In this document: piece by piece, positions 32,539 through 43,606 of the stretch
Numbering within the stretch: position 1 is the stretch's first letter
Layout of the letters: the number at the start of each line of letters is the position of its first letter
DNA from: Vreelandella profundi
GTDB taxonomy: Bacteria; Pseudomonadota; Gammaproteobacteria; Pseudomonadales; Halomonadaceae
Assembly: GCF_019722725.1 (NCBI RefSeq)
Contig: NZ_CP077941.1
Coordinates: 124,001 to 188,000, forward strand
Direction of reading: 5' to 3'
DNA: 64,000 nt
Program-made: the position numbers and the translations under genes
Notes under the pieces: generated by a model
What the model was told of the DNA's origin: nothing
Databases searched by the model: none
What the model saw: the letters and a program-made list of their open reading frames with translations, nothing else

Positions 32539-34158
32539 TTACATTCTTTTAAGCTTCCCACGTATAATTTTTCCAGTAGCTGTCTGCGGAAGCTCATCAA
32601 TGAATGTTATTTCACGCGGATATTCATGTGCTGCTAAACGCTTTTTAACATGACTTTTAAGCTCTTCCGAAAGTTCCTCAGTTGGCTCATACCCTTCCGC
32701 CAACACAATAAATGCCTTTACTATTTCAGTCCTCAGTGCGTCAGGCTTTCCTACTACAGCAGCAAGTCGTACAGATGGATGTTTAAGCAAACAATTTTCA
32801 ATTGGTGCGGGGCCAATTCGATAACCCGCACTAGTTATGACGTCGTCATCTCTTCCAACAAACTTAAAGAAGCCATCTTCATCTTGCACACCCAAATCAC
32901 CGGTTACCAACCAATCACCAATGAATTTTTCTTTAGTGGCCTTGGGGTTGTTCCAGTATCCAATAAACATAACAGGATCAGGGGATTTGATAGCTATACT
33001 TCCTAACTCACCACTTTTAAGAATATTTCCCTTGTTATCTATAACTGCAACTTTATGACCTGGTACAGCCTTACCTGTATGCCCTGGCTTATGAACGCCC
33101 ATCTGTGCGCTAGATGAAACCACAATATTGCATTCAGTCTGCCCATAAAATTCATTTATTGTTACATCAAAAATTTTTCGCCCCCAGTCAAGAAGTTCTT
33201 CCCCTAGTGACTCTCCGCCACTTGCGATACTCCTAACATTCAGTTCCCACTTATCCTTGGGATTCTTTTCTTGCCGCATAATCTTAAGTGCTGTTGGGGG
33301 AAGAAACATATTTCTTACCCCAAAACTTTCAATGAGAGAGAATGCTTCTTCAGCATTAAATTTTAACATTCGCCTAGCAATGACAGGAACACCAAAATAC
33401 AGCGATGGCAATAAGACATCTAATAGGCCGCCAATCCATGCCCAGTCCGCAGGTGTCCACATCACATCTCCGGTTTGCGGAAACCCATCATGTGAAATTT
33501 GAACACCAGGGATATGGCCAATCAGCACCTTATGAGAAAGAACAGCACCTTTCGAGCTCCCTGTAGTACCTGATGTGTAAATTATCATGGCCGGGTCATC
33601 TGCTGATGTTTTCTTCGCTGAAAAATGCTCATCAAACAGAGATATATCTTTATGAAAATCAATAGAATTAATATCTGACTTACAAGGCTCTATAGAATAA
33701 ATTATCTCAATGCTATTAAGGTCGTTGATAATGGATAATAAATTCTCGCCTCCCCTAGCATCCGTTATAACCACGCGCATGGAGCAATCATTCATTCTAT
33801 GAAAAACGGCATCCGGACCAAACAAGCTAAACAAAGGAACGGCAATAGCACCTAATTTATAACAAGCAAAATGAGAAACAGCCGTCTCAGAACACTGTGG
33901 CAGGTAAATGCCAATTCTATCTCCAGACACCACCCCCTTTGCAGCCAAACTATTTGCTAACCTATTTGATTTTTCCTGCAACTCTTTGTAGGTTATCTCT
34001 TTACTGCCCCCTTGGCCGTCGACCTCTATCAACGCAACTCGTGAATTATCTTTGTTGGCCCATTTGTCACAACAAACATCTGCGATGTTAAAATCTCGAC
34101 AACTCGGCCAAGAGAAATTATTTGCAATATCTTCATAACTTGAAAAAGAACTAATCAT
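32539..34158 (-). CDS. acyl-CoA synthetase (AMP-forming), ACSM-like
   Basis: A 539-residue enzyme that activates a carboxylic acid with ATP and CoA. The P-loop-like motif is IYTSGTTGSSKGAVLSH, the adenylate motif is NEFYGQTECN, and TGDLGVQDEDGFFKFVGRDDD contains the hinge. The catalytic lysine is in LPQTATGKIIRGKLKRM. The pattern resembles medium-chain and acetyl/propionyl-type synthetases rather than long-chain FadD. It is in the AT-rich block with a TRAP binding protein and a PAS-LuxR regulator on the same strand, which suggests a small catabolic island. Substrate cannot be read from the sequence. Confidence 0.88.
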   Translation of the reverse strand: MISSFSSYEDIANNFSWPSCRDFNIADVCCDKWANKDNSRVALIEVDGQGGSKEITYKELQEKSNRLANSLAAKGVVSGDRIGIYLPQCSETAVSHFACYKLGAIAVPLFSLFGPDAVFHRMNDCSMRVVITDARGGENLLSIINDLNSIEIIYSIEPCKSDINSIDFHKDISLFDEHFSAKKTSADDPAMIIYTSGTTGSSKGAVLSHKVLIGHIPGVQISHDGFPQTGDVMWTPADWAWIGGLLDVLLPSLYFGVPVIARRMLKFNAEEAFSLIESFGVRNMFLPPTALKIMRQEKNPKDKWELNVRSIASGGESLGEELLDWGRKIFDVTINEFYGQTECNIVVSSSAQMGVHKPGHTGKAVPGHKVAVIDNKGNILKSGELGSIAIKSPDPVMFIGYWNNPKATKEKFIGDWLVTGDLGVQDEDGFFKFVGRDDDVITSAGYRIGPAPIENCLLKHPSVRLAAVVGKPDALRTEIVKAFIVLAEGYEPTEELSEELKSHVKKRLAAHEYPREITFIDELPQTATGKIIRGKLKRM

Positions 34159-34176
34159 ACCTCCTCCTTAAAATTA

Positions 34177-34749
34177 TTATTGAAGCCTGATAATTTTTGA
34201 TATCATCTCCGCCATATTTCGACAGCCAAGCTTTTTCATAACTTTAGATCTATGCGCTTCAACTGTCCTGTAGGATATACCAAGCTCTTTAGCTATTTCT
34301 TTACACGTCATCCCGTTAGCAATATAGCCTGAAACCTCTCTTTCCCTAGCAGATAAGACCTTACTTGGCCCAGAGAAATCTTCAGCTTCAGAAAAGCTCC
34401 AAACTGCCAGCTTGAAAGGATCTTGTGGAGTCAATGTTCTACCCGAAGCTCTAGCCCAAAAAATCTTGCCCCCCTTGGTTTGCATAAACCTCTCATCTAC
34501 ATAGGAGGCAGACTCCATCAATTCTGAATAACTTTTCTCACCAATCTTGTTGAAGTCGGCAACGGAGGGATAAAGCTTCAAAATCAATTCTCCTAACAGC
34601 TCCTCCTTTTCATACCCAAACAACTCGCAAAATTCTGCATTGCAAATTTTTATTGATCTACGCTCAGTCAGCACAAGGGCAACAGGAGCATACTCAAAAA
34701 CTAGGTTCTCAACTTCATCACTAAGCACAGAGATCATGGGCGGCATCAT
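34177..34749 (-). CDS. PAS-LuxR transcriptional regulator
   Basis: A 190-residue one-component regulator. The PAS domain (about residues 10-110) reads EYAPVALVLTERRSIKICNAEF and FGYEKEELLG. The C-terminal LuxR-type helix-turn-helix is LSAREREVSGYIANGMTCKE and IAKELGISYRTVEAHRSKVM. No receiver domain is present. It lies 18 bases upstream of the acyl-CoA synthetase and probably controls that gene. A perfect 36-bp palindrome is 85 bases upstream and is a candidate operator. The effector sensed by the PAS domain is unknown. Confidence 0.9.
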   Translation of the reverse strand: MMPPMISVLSDEVENLVFEYAPVALVLTERRSIKICNAEFCELFGYEKEELLGELILKLYPSVADFNKIGEKSYSELMESASYVDERFMQTKGGKIFWARASGRTLTPQDPFKLAVWSFSEAEDFSGPSKVLSAREREVSGYIANGMTCKEIAKELGISYRTVEAHRSKVMKKLGCRNMAEMISKIIRLQ

Positions 34750-34833
34750 CTAGTCATTTGATAGCGTGACTTGTTTTTTTAGTTACGCGCTTCAATCCAA
34801 TGTCGATGCATTAGAGATTATCAGCACGCACTA

Positions 34834-34869
34834 CGTTCCTCTATACGTAGTACTACGTATAGAGGAACG
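34834..34869. promoter_or_regulatory. perfect 36-bp palindrome upstream of the PAS-LuxR gene
   Basis: The arms CGTTCCTCTATACGTAGT and ACTACGTATAGAGGAACG meet with no loop. The centre TACGTAGTACTACGTA is itself made of TACGTA-type half sites. There is no T run, so a terminator is unlikely. The position fits an operator for the PAS-LuxR regulator. The rest of 34750-35142 holds no supported gene. Confidence 0.7.
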
Positions 34870-34934
34870 CATAATCTTCTACTATTGCATATCCTTTCAA
34901 TGGTCAAGTAAAAACAGCATCCGATTTATAATTA

Positions 34935-35823
<889 letters not shown>

Positions 35824-36019
35824 CCCAATATCACGGATGCGCTTTTAAGCGCGCGAATATTGAGCTGATGGGGTGTCATGGGCGTTGCTGTAGGGCGTTG
35901 GCCATCACGCTCTTGGCGACGTCACCCCTTGATCGAGATTCGGCGGCCTCAAGTTCCAAGCGCAACGCTATTGAAGAGTGCTTGGCCCGGCAACGGACTT
36001 CTTGAGCACCTCGGCGTAA

Positions 36020-36241
36020 ACTTCCAGCGGCGTTCGCGCCAATGAAACCGCGCTGGGTAACTTAATCACCGATGCACAGCTGCTGACGGCGTTCGAAATC
36101 GCGTTGGGCGAATGCGCCTGACGAGAACGGTAGTTTTATGCATGTATCCACGGGGGGTGAGCTGGTGTACGACAGCCGTCAGCCGGTGGGCGAACGCGTC
36201 GTCAGCCACACGGTGCTGGGTGCGGCATTAACTTATAGACT
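36020..36241 (+). pseudogene. decayed fragment of a 5'-nucleotidase
   Basis: One frame reads VRANETALGNLITDAQLLTA followed by a stop at 36119-36121; a second frame from 36138 reads STGGELVYDSRQPVGERVV. Both match the C-terminal domain of UshA-type 5'-nucleotidases (ETNLGNL...DA and F-YD-SQPVGERV patterns) in the right order, with a deletion between them. The fragment ends where ugpC ends on the other strand. About 200 bases between the IS remnant and this fragment (35824-36019) are not recognised. Confidence 0.6.
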
Positions 36242-37295
36242 AATCCCCCATGCGTTTTCCAGTGGCACTGTTAAAAGGATGCAGTGCTTCGCGGGTCACA
36301 AAAAATCGCAGAGTTTCACCTTCGGCGACCGGCGGCTGGCCTGAAACGCGAATGACGATGGGCTGATCGCTGCCGGCAAGCGTCACGTAAAGATGGCTTT
36401 CGGCACCGGCGGCTTCAAATAGCGCAAGGGTTGATTCGACGACTAAATGGGGCTCGGCAGGGGCGGTTAAGTGCATATCATCAGGACGAATGCCGACGAT
36501 ATCGGTGCCCTCTGGCAAGTCATCCAGCAGGCCGCTGGCGCCTTTTTCCATTAGATAGTTCACCGGCAGCATGTTCATGGCGGGGGAGCCGATAAATCCC
36601 GCAACGAATAGGGTCGCTGGTCGCGCATAGATCTCCATGGGAGTGCCGACCTGTTCAATCCGCCCGTCATTAAGAACCACCAAACGGTCGCCCAGAGTCA
36701 TGGCTTCTAGCTGGTCGTGGGTGACGTACAGGCTGGTCGTTTTCAGGCGCCGTTGGAGCTGCTTAATTTCGACACGCATCTGTACGCGTAGCTTGGCATC
36801 CAAGTTGGAAAGTGGTTCATCAAACAAAAACGCGGCAGGATCGCGGACCAGCGCACGTCCCATCGCCACGCGCTGGCGCTGGCCGCCGGAGAGCTTGCGC
36901 GGCTTGCGTTCTAGGAACTCCTCAATTTCGAGCATTTTGGCCGCTTTACGCACGCGCTCTTCGATCTCGGGTTTTTTAAAACCTCGGTTTTTCAGGCCAT
37001 AGGCAAGATTGTTGTACACCGTCATATGTGGATAAAGCGCGTAGTTCTGAAACACCATGGCAATATCGCGTTCGGCGGGTTCGAGTTTATTGACCACGCG
37101 ATCGCCGATTTTAAGCGTGCCTTCGGTTATCGTTTCAAGCCCTGCCACCATGCGGAGTAGGGTTGATTTGCCGCAGCCAGATGGGCCCACCAGCACCACA
37201 AACTCACCGTCGTTAATCGCCAGATCAATGCCCTTTACCGCATGCACATCGCCCGCGTAGGTTTTCTCAAGCCCTTCCAAGGTAATACTGGCCAT
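36240..37295 (-). CDS. ugpC: sn-glycerol-3-phosphate ABC transporter ATPase UgpC
   Basis: ATPase subunit of the Ugp importer, 351 residues. Walker [10 protein letters not shown] (37-45), signature [15 protein letters not shown], Walker [13 protein letters not shown], and a C-terminal TOBE regulatory domain from about residue 235. Proteins of this CUT1 type can serve several sugar transporters, but the order ugpB-ugpA-ugpE-ugpC fixes the assignment. One base separates it from ugpE. The stop overlaps the decayed nucleotidase fragment. Confidence 0.93.
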   Translation of the reverse strand: MASITLEGLEKTYAGDVHAVKGIDLAINDGEFVVLVGPSGCGKSTLLRMVAGLETITEGTLKIGDRVVNKLEPAERDIAMVFQNYALYPHMTVYNNLAYGLKNRGFKKPEIEERVRKAAKMLEIEEFLERKPRKLSGGQRQRVAMGRALVRDPAAFLFDEPLSNLDAKLRVQMRVEIKQLQRRLKTTSLYVTHDQLEAMTLGDRLVVLNDGRIEQVGTPMEIYARPATLFVAGFIGSPAMNMLPVNYLMEKGASGLLDDLPEGTDIVGIRPDDMHLTAPAEPHLVVESTLALFEAAGAESHLYVTLAGSDQPIVIRVSGQPPVAEGETLRFFVTREALHPFNSATGKRMGD

Positions 37296-37296
37296 G

Positions 37297-38145
37297 TTAT
37301 TTCTCCGTCTCGGTCAGGCCTTTCACAAACAGTTTTTGCATAAACAGTACCACCAGCACCGGTGGCAGCATGGCAAGCGTGACCGTTGCCATAATCAGGT
37401 TCCAGGCGGGTACGCGGTCGGATGATGCCATCAAGCGCTTAATCCCCATTACAATGGTGTAGAAGTTTTCGTCGGTAGTGACCAGCAGCGGCCAGAGATA
37501 CTGAACCCAGCCGTAAATGAACATGATGACAAACAGCGCGGCAATATTGGTGATCGAAATCGGCAGCAGGATATCGCGGAAAAATTGCATCGGGCTGGCG
37601 CCATCCACCCGGCTCGCTTCCATCAGTTCTTCGGGCACGGTCATAAAGAACTGGCGAAACAGAAAGGTGGCCGTCGCTGAGGCAATCAGCGGCAGGGCAA
37701 GCCCTGCGTAAGAGTTCAGCAGGCCAAGGTTGGCCACCACGGCGTAGGTGGGAATAATGCGCACTTCAACCGGTAGCATTAAGGTGATGAAAATAATCCA
37801 GAAGGCCAACATGCGAAACCTAAAACGAAAATAGACAATCGCAAAGGCCGAAATAATCGAGATAGCGATTTTGCCGATAGCGATCGTTAATGCCATGATC
37901 AGCGAGTTGCCGAGCATCAGCCAGACGGGCGGTGTTCCGCCTACGCTCCAGCCGGAGTTAAGCATTTGTCCGTAGGATTCGAACATATTATTGCCCGGTA
38001 GCAGCGGCATCACGCCGCGCACAAAGGCACTTGGCTCATGGGTCGAGGCGATAAACGCCACGTACACCGGAAACGCCACCACCAACACGCCTATAATCAG
38101 CACAAGGTGCGTCAAGAGGTTAAGAAAGGGTCTGTTTTCAACCAT
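37297..38145 (-). CDS. ugpE: sn-glycerol-3-phosphate ABC transporter permease UgpE
   Basis: Inner-membrane permease, 282 residues with six membrane segments. The EAA loop reads [26 protein letters not shown], which contacts UgpC. It follows ugpA by 17 bases. Length and pattern match E. coli UgpE. Confidence 0.93.
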   Translation of the reverse strand: MVENRPFLNLLTHLVLIIGVLVVAFPVYVAFIASTHEPSAFVRGVMPLLPGNNMFESYGQMLNSGWSVGGTPPVWLMLGNSLIMALTIAIGKIAISIISAFAIVYFRFRFRMLAFWIIFITLMLPVEVRIIPTYAVVANLGLLNSYAGLALPLIASATATFLFRQFFMTVPEELMEASRVDGASPMQFFRDILLPISITNIAALFVIMFIYGWVQYLWPLLVTTDENFYTIVMGIKRLMASSDRVPAWNLIMATVTLAMLPPVLVVLFMQKLFVKGLTETEK

Positions 38146-38162
38146 GTTGAAGTCCTTTAACG

Positions 38163-39047
38163 CTAGTAATTGACACGGCGTTCTACAAATCGGAACTGGA
38201 TAAACGTCAAGACAATCACGATGCCCATCAGCAGCACCGACTGGGCCGAGGATGAGCCAATATTGAGGCCAGCGACGCCATCGGTGTAAACCTTATAGAC
38301 CAGCGTCATGGTGGCTTGCCCGGGCCCGCCGCCGGTGGTGGCGTCGATTACCCCAAAGGTCTCAAACATCACGTAGTTAATGTTGATAATCAGCAGGAAG
38401 AACGTGGTGGGCGATAGCAGCGGAAACACGATGGTCCAGAAGCGCTTGAAGGGGCTGGCACCATCGATGGCGGCGGCTTCAATCAGCGAGGGTGGAACCG
38501 ATTGCAGCCCAGCCAGGAAAAACAGAAAGTTGTAAGAAATTTGCTTCCAGGCAGCGGCGATGGTGATCAATATCATCGCTTGGGTGCCTGACACGCGATG
38601 GTTCCAATTGATGCCGAACCAATCAAGCAGGTGCGGGAGCAGGCCGATGGTGGGATTAAACAAAAACCACCACAGCACCCCGGCTACCACTGGAGCGACG
38701 GCGTAGGGCCACACCAACAGCGTTGTGTAAAACCGTGAGGTACGCATTACGCGGTTAACGCATACGGCCAATAGCAGCGCTGTGCCCATGGAGAGCACCG
38801 TCACCGAGACGGCAAAAATCGCGGTTCTGCCCAGCGCATTAAGGTAGCTGGGGTCGGCCAGAATTCTGGCGTAGTTTTCGAGGCCGATAAACGTTGTTTT
38901 GAAGCCGAAAGGATCGGTTCGCTCAAAGCTCGATTTGACCGCCTGGCTCGCCGGCCAGATAAAAAACACCAGCGTGATCGCTAGCTGCGGCGCTAAAAGG
39001 AAAAAGGGTAACCATCGGCTCTGATAGGTGGAGCGTTTTGTCTGCAT
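38163..39047 (-). CDS. ugpA: sn-glycerol-3-phosphate ABC transporter permease UgpA
   Basis: Inner-membrane permease, 294 residues, six membrane segments; EAA loop [19 protein letters not shown] chose ATG 39047 ([14 protein letters not shown]) because AGGAT is suitably placed upstream and the N-terminus matches UgpA; an upstream in-frame extension has no ribosome-binding site. A pair of hairpins separates it from ugpB. Confidence 0.92.
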   Translation of the reverse strand: MQTKRSTYQSRWLPFFLLAPQLAITLVFFIWPASQAVKSSFERTDPFGFKTTFIGLENYARILADPSYLNALGRTAIFAVSVTVLSMGTALLLAVCVNRVMRTSRFYTTLLVWPYAVAPVVAGVLWWFLFNPTIGLLPHLLDWFGINWNHRVSGTQAMILITIAAAWKQISYNFLFFLAGLQSVPPSLIEAAAIDGASPFKRFWTIVFPLLSPTTFFLLIININYVMFETFGVIDATTGGGPGQATMTLVYKVYTDGVAGLNIGSSSAQSVLLMGIVIVLTFIQFRFVERRVNY

Positions 39048-39120
39048 GAAACTATCCTGTCTAGCGGGCGCAACGGATGTAAATCGCCCGGCCAAGCGCT
39101 AACGCATCACCGGCAAGTCA

Positions 39121-39199
39121 GCCATCCCTTACCCTCGCGCTGTGCCGAGGGTAAGGGATGGCCGTCATAGTAGAAGCCCCAGCCTTGAAAGCCGGGGCT
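39121..39199 (-). other. two intercistronic hairpins between ugpB and ugpA
   Basis: The ugpB-proximal hairpin pairs AGCCCC (39175-39180) with GGGGCT (39194-39199). The second has perfect 17-bp arms, GCCATCCCTTACCCTCG (39121-39137) and its complement (39146-39162), around an 8-base loop. Neither has a proper T run. They probably stabilise ugpB mRNA and lower expression of the permease genes relative to the binding protein. Confidence 0.8.
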
Positions 39200-39222
39200 T
39201 TGTAACGGATAGCGGTGCGCGA

Positions 39223-40551
39223 TTAGCTATTGGCCGCTTCAAAATCGCGTAGGATCTGATTGCCACGCTCTGCGGCATCATCTAATGCTTCCTGGCCGCT
39301 CTTGTCGCCTGACAGCACGTTCTGGAACTCTTCATCCAGCACCATGCGCACCTGCGGGTAGTTGCCAAAGCGCAAGCCTTTGGAGTTCTCGGTCGGCTCG
39401 TTTAAGTTGATTTGCTCGATGGCAATATCGGCGCCAGGGTTCTCGTCGTAGTAGCCCTGCTCTTGGCTCAGCTCATAAGCGGCAGTAGTGATCGGCAGGT
39501 AGCCGGTGCCCTGGTGCCACTCGGCCTGTACTTCCGGCGAAGAGAGGAACTGTAGGAATTCTGCAACGCCCGTGTATTCGTTTTCTTCATGGCCGGAAAG
39601 CACCCAAAGGGTCGCGCCGCCAATGATCGAGTTCTGCGGTGCGCCGTCCACGTCATCATAGTAAGGCAGCATGCCAAAGCCCACGTCGAAGTCGGAGTTC
39701 GCCAGTACATCGGCACGCGACGCTGACGAGTTCATGTACATCGCGCAGTCGCTTGAGTAGAACGCCGGTGCGGCATCGGGGCCGTTCGCCGGACCGGCAT
39801 ACATGTAAGCACCGCTGTCGCTCCACTCTTTGAGCTGATCCCAAAAGCGCGCCTGAACGTCACCGTTAAAAGTGAATTCGGTCTCTAATCCACCAAAGCC
39901 ATTTTCCAGGGTGCCGACGGGCAGGTTGTGCATCGCTGAGAAATTTTCAAGGCCGACCCAGTTGGCGGCATAGGCCAGCGTGAAGCCGCACGAGGCTGCA
40001 TCTTCATCCAGAATCTGCTGGCTCATCTCACCCATTTCTTGCCAGGTGGTGGGCGGTGTTTCAGGGTCGAGGCCAGCGGCTTCAAAAACGGCTTTGTTGT
40101 AGTACAAGATTGGTGTCGAGGAGTTGAACGGCATGGAGAGCATGTTGCCGTCGGTATCGGTGTAATAACCAGTGACCACTGAGAGATAATCGGATGGGTC
40201 AAAGTTGTTGCCGTGCTCCTCCATCAGCTCATAAACCGGATAGATAGCGCCCTGAGCGGCCATCATTGTGCCGGTGCCGACCTCGTAAATTTGTACGATG
40301 TGCGGTTGCTCACCCGCGCGAAAGGCCGCAATGGTGTTGACCATCGCCTCTTCGTACTCGCCACGGTAAGAAGGCGCGATAGTGAATTCATCCTGAGAGG
40401 CGTTAAAGTCTTCGGCGATAGCGCTAAGGCGCTCACCCAGCTCACCGCCCATGGAGTGCCACCAAGTTATTTCGGTCGCTGCGTGAGCAGACAAGCTAAG
40501 GCTTGCCGCTGCGATACCTACTGAGAGGGCGTGCAACGTAAAACGAGACAT
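39223..40551 (-). CDS. ugpB: sn-glycerol-3-phosphate-binding protein UgpB
   Basis: Periplasmic binding protein, 442 residues with a signal peptide ending AHA. Very close in pattern to E. coli UgpB: ITWWHSMGGELG, IVQIYEVGTGTMMA, MPFNSSTPILYYNKA, NSIIGGATLWVLSG, EWHQGTGYLPIT and GLRFGNYPQVRMV. The tyrosine and serine residues that contact glycerol-3-phosphate lie in the conserved segments. AAGGAG precedes the ATG. First gene of ugpBAEC. I saw no clear Pho box upstream. Confidence 0.95.
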   Translation of the reverse strand: MSRFTLHALSVGIAAASLSLSAHAATEITWWHSMGGELGERLSAIAEDFNASQDEFTIAPSYRGEYEEAMVNTIAAFRAGEQPHIVQIYEVGTGTMMAAQGAIYPVYELMEEHGNNFDPSDYLSVVTGYYTDTDGNMLSMPFNSSTPILYYNKAVFEAAGLDPETPPTTWQEMGEMSQQILDEDAASCGFTLAYAANWVGLENFSAMHNLPVGTLENGFGGLETEFTFNGDVQARFWDQLKEWSDSGAYMYAGPANGPDAAPAFYSSDCAMYMNSSASRADVLANSDFDVGFGMLPYYDDVDGAPQNSIIGGATLWVLSGHEENEYTGVAEFLQFLSSPEVQAEWHQGTGYLPITTAAYELSQEQGYYDENPGADIAIEQINLNEPTENSKGLRFGNYPQVRMVLDEEFQNVLSGDKSGQEALDDAAERGNQILRDFEAANS

Positions 40552-40757
40552 AACAGCTCCTTGTGAGCCTGAATTTAATCAGGCAGTGCAGTACGTTTGT
40601 TAGGATTTTTGAATGCACTGAACAATAGAAAGTGTAGGTGACGTTTTGATGAATGCGAGGTGAATACGAAATGAAATTCAACAGACGGTAAGCAGAGTAG
40701 GTTTCATAAGGTGGGAGTGGTAGGGTTAGCGCCATATCATTTGAGAAAGAGAAGATC

Positions 40758-41927
40758 ATGTCCGACACCATCGCGCTTTTGGAAAAGTTGATCGCTTTTG
40801 ACACCACCTCTAGCGAATCCAATTTAGCGCTCATCGAGTACGTCGAAGGTTACTTGGCTGACTATGGCGTTAGCGCTGACCGTGTGATGAGCCCCTGTGG
40901 CACCAAAGCTAATCTGGTCGCCAGAATTGGCCCTGATGCACCGGGTGGCGTCATGCTTTCTGGGCATACCGACGTGGTGCCGGTGGCGGGGCAGCCGTGG
41001 TCGAGTGACCCTTTCACGCTGCGCGATGGCGGCGATGGGCGTTTGTATGGGCGTGGCACCTGCGATATGAAAGGCTTTATTGCCTGCGTGTTGGCTAGAG
41101 TGCCTACCTGGGTGAAAGCACCGTTGCAGCAGCCGATTTACCTAGGTTTCTCGTACGATGAAGAAATTGGCTGTGTGGGCGCGCCGGATCTTATCCGTTT
41201 CTTCTGTGAACACTACTCACAAACGGCCAACGTGATTGTGGGCGAGCCCACCAGCATGCAGCCGGTGGTTGCCCAGAAGGGCGCGACTAACCTGCGCACC
41301 ACGGTGATTGGTCGTGAAGCGCACAGCAGTCAAGTCAACCAGGGTACGTCAGCGATTCATGTCGCGGCGCGGTTAGTAACGGTTATTGAAGACACCATGG
41401 CAGCCTTAGTCGAAGAAGGGCGTGTGGATGAGGCCTTTAACGTGCCGCACACTAGTCTGCATGTGGGTAAAATTAAAGGCGGCACGGCGATCAATATTAT
41501 GGCGCGAGAGTGCCAGTTTGATTGGGAAATCCGCCACCTGCCCACCGAAACGTTTGAGTCGATCTATGAGCGTTTCGATGCATTTTGCGCCCAGTTAACC
41601 GCTGAGCTGCAGGCGAAAGGCAAGCATGTTGAAATCACTACGACACCCCTTAGCCCGACGGTGCCAGGGCTTGCTGATCGTGATAATGACTACGTTCTGC
41701 GTTTAGCCAAAGACCATTTGCCTGCTGCCTGCTGCAACCACGCAGTGGCTTACGCCACAGAGGCCGGGCAGTTTCAAGGCCAAGGCTTGCAAACCATTAT
41801 TCTCGGCCCTGGCAGCATCGCCCAAGCGCACCAGCCTGATGAGTATGTCGAGATAGAACAGCTGCAAGCCTGCGATGATTTTCTAGCCAAGATGGGCAAG
41901 GCGCTGGAGCAGCCGTTTGAAGTCTGA
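40758..41927 (+). CDS. argE: acetylornithine deacetylase
   Basis: Zinc metallohydrolase of the M20 family that removes the acetyl group from N-acetylornithine in arginine synthesis. It has 389 residues. The metal site includes H70 and D72 in SGHTDVVP, the catalytic pair is in FSYDEEIGC, and C-terminal residues in GPGSIAQAHQPDEYV close the site. It diverges from ugpB. The neighbours are not arginine genes, so it stands alone; N-acyl amino-acid deacylation of another substrate is possible. Confidence 0.9.
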   Translation: MSDTIALLEKLIAFDTTSSESNLALIEYVEGYLADYGVSADRVMSPCGTKANLVARIGPDAPGGVMLSGHTDVVPVAGQPWSSDPFTLRDGGDGRLYGRGTCDMKGFIACVLARVPTWVKAPLQQPIYLGFSYDEEIGCVGAPDLIRFFCEHYSQTANVIVGEPTSMQPVVAQKGATNLRTTVIGREAHSSQVNQGTSAIHVAARLVTVIEDTMAALVEEGRVDEAFNVPHTSLHVGKIKGGTAINIMARECQFDWEIRHLPTETFESIYERFDAFCAQLTAELQAKGKHVEITTTPLSPTVPGLADRDNDYVLRLAKDHLPAACCNHAVAYATEAGQFQGQGLQTIILGPGSIAQAHQPDEYVEIEQLQACDDFLAKMGKALEQPFEV

Positions 41928-42079
41928 GGCAAAGATGTTATGCCGCGCCCTATTGAAATGTGCGTTTGGCACTGTTGTATGTTTTATCTCTAAATAATAT
42001 TTACGGTAAAAGCTTTGATACCATCAAGTTAGAAGCCATGGCCCTCTCGATGCCATGGTTGTATGATTAACTGCAAATG

Positions 42080-43594
42080 CTACACAGCATGTTGTGATTT
42101 CTGACGTTTCCATCGCACAAGAAGAGGCGATGCTAGTGCCAGCAGAATTAAGCCCATGATGAGCAGCGAGAATGGGCGATCAAAATAATATCCCAGCATA
42201 TTACCTTTAGACATTACCAATGACTGCCGGAACCCGATCTCAGCCATAGCGCCCAATATCATGGCAAGCACAATGGCGGCTGTTGGGAAGTCGGTCTTTC
42301 TCATCAGATAGCCCAATAATCCAAATGTAGCCATGATGTAAACATCGAACATACTGTTGTTGATGGTGTAGGAGCCGACAACTGATAGAACCACAATAAT
42401 CGGCGCAAGAATTGCAAAAGGCACAGAAGCTACCTTAACGACATACTTTGCCAATGCTAAGCCCACGATACCCATCAAGATATTCGCCAGCAGCAGCCCC
42501 ACAATAATGGCATAGACAATATGAGCGTTGGCGGTGAATAGTTCGTGCCCAGGCTGCAAGCCATGAATATACAAACCTCCTAGCATAACCGCCGTTGCTG
42601 CGCTGCCGGGAATCCCCAGTGTTAGCAGCGGAATCATGGCGCCACCCGTCACGGCATTATTGGCTGTTTCAGCAGCAGCCAGTCCTTCAATGTCGCCTTT
42701 GCCAAAGAAACCGGGAGTTTTGGCATTACGTTTGGCCTCATTGTAGGCTACCCAAGATGCGACATCGCCCCCTGCCCCTGGTAATGCCCCCACCAGCACA
42801 CCAATGACTGAGGATCGAGAAATAGTGCGCCGAATTTTTCGCCACTCTTCTCTACTAGGAAATAGATTGCCACTCAACTTTGGTGCTTGGGATGTAAGGT
42901 TATTGGCTCCATGGAGCTTTTCAGCCTGGATCATAACTTGAGAAATTGAAAAGAGACCAATCATAGCGGGAATCAGAGAAATACCATTTTCTAGCTCGGC
43001 AACTCCAAAGGTAAAGCGTGGATAGGCGGTCATAACATCCACGCCGACTAGGCTGATGAGTAGACCCAACAGCCCTGCGGATAGGCCTTTTACCATTGCG
43101 CCACTGGAAAGGCTGCCAATGATGGTCAAACCAAATATTGCGATCAGAAAATACTCAGGTGCACTGAAGCGTAATGAAATCTGTGCCAAAGGCGGTGCCA
43201 GCAGTAGCAAGGCAACTACACTAACTACACCTCCGATTACGGAGCAAAGCGTGGATGTTCCCAATGCTTTCAGCCCTTCGCCACGCTGTGTCATTTGGTA
43301 GCCATCTAATGCCGTGGCTGCTGATGCAGGCGTACCCGGCGTATGAATTAAGATAGCCGTAATAGATCCTCCATAAACGGCAGACGCATATATAGCGGAA
43401 AGCAGTACCATTGCTGCTACTGGCTGCATGCCGAAAGTGACAGGAATCAATAGCGCAATACCCATCGTCGCGCTTAATCCAGGTAAAGCGCCGAGAAAGA
43501 TGCCTCCGAAGACACCCACGCATAGCATTAGCAACACATCTGGTGAGGCTAACTGCGCGAGAACTGACAGTAATAAGGTCGTATCAATAGCCAT
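42080..43594 (-). CDS. tctA: tripartite tricarboxylate transporter large permease TctA
   Basis: A 504-residue inner-membrane permease with about twelve segments. The family motif GALPGLSATMGIALLIPVTF near residue 30-50 and its repeat GALPGAGGDVASWVAY near 260-280 are both present. It acts with TctB and the binding protein TctC to take up carboxylates driven by an ion gradient. Last gene of tctC-tctB-tctA, 12 bases after tctB. Confidence 0.93.
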   Translation of the reverse strand: MAIDTTLLLSVLAQLASPDVLLMLCVGVFGGIFLGALPGLSATMGIALLIPVTFGMQPVAAMVLLSAIYASAVYGGSITAILIHTPGTPASAATALDGYQMTQRGEGLKALGTSTLCSVIGGVVSVVALLLLAPPLAQISLRFSAPEYFLIAIFGLTIIGSLSSGAMVKGLSAGLLGLLISLVGVDVMTAYPRFTFGVAELENGISLIPAMIGLFSISQVMIQAEKLHGANNLTSQAPKLSGNLFPSREEWRKIRRTISRSSVIGVLVGALPGAGGDVASWVAYNEAKRNAKTPGFFGKGDIEGLAAAETANNAVTGGAMIPLLTLGIPGSAATAVMLGGLYIHGLQPGHELFTANAHIVYAIIVGLLLANILMGIVGLALAKYVVKVASVPFAILAPIIVVLSVVGSYTINNSMFDVYIMATFGLLGYLMRKTDFPTAAIVLAMILGAMAEIGFRQSLVMSKGNMLGYYFDRPFSLLIMGLILLALASPLLVRWKRQKSQHAV

Positions 43595-43606
43595 TATCCC
43601 TCTCCT

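Noticed and set aside
40552-40757. Pho box upstream of ugpB
   Set aside because: No pair of CTGTCAT-like 7-mers at the right spacing was found.
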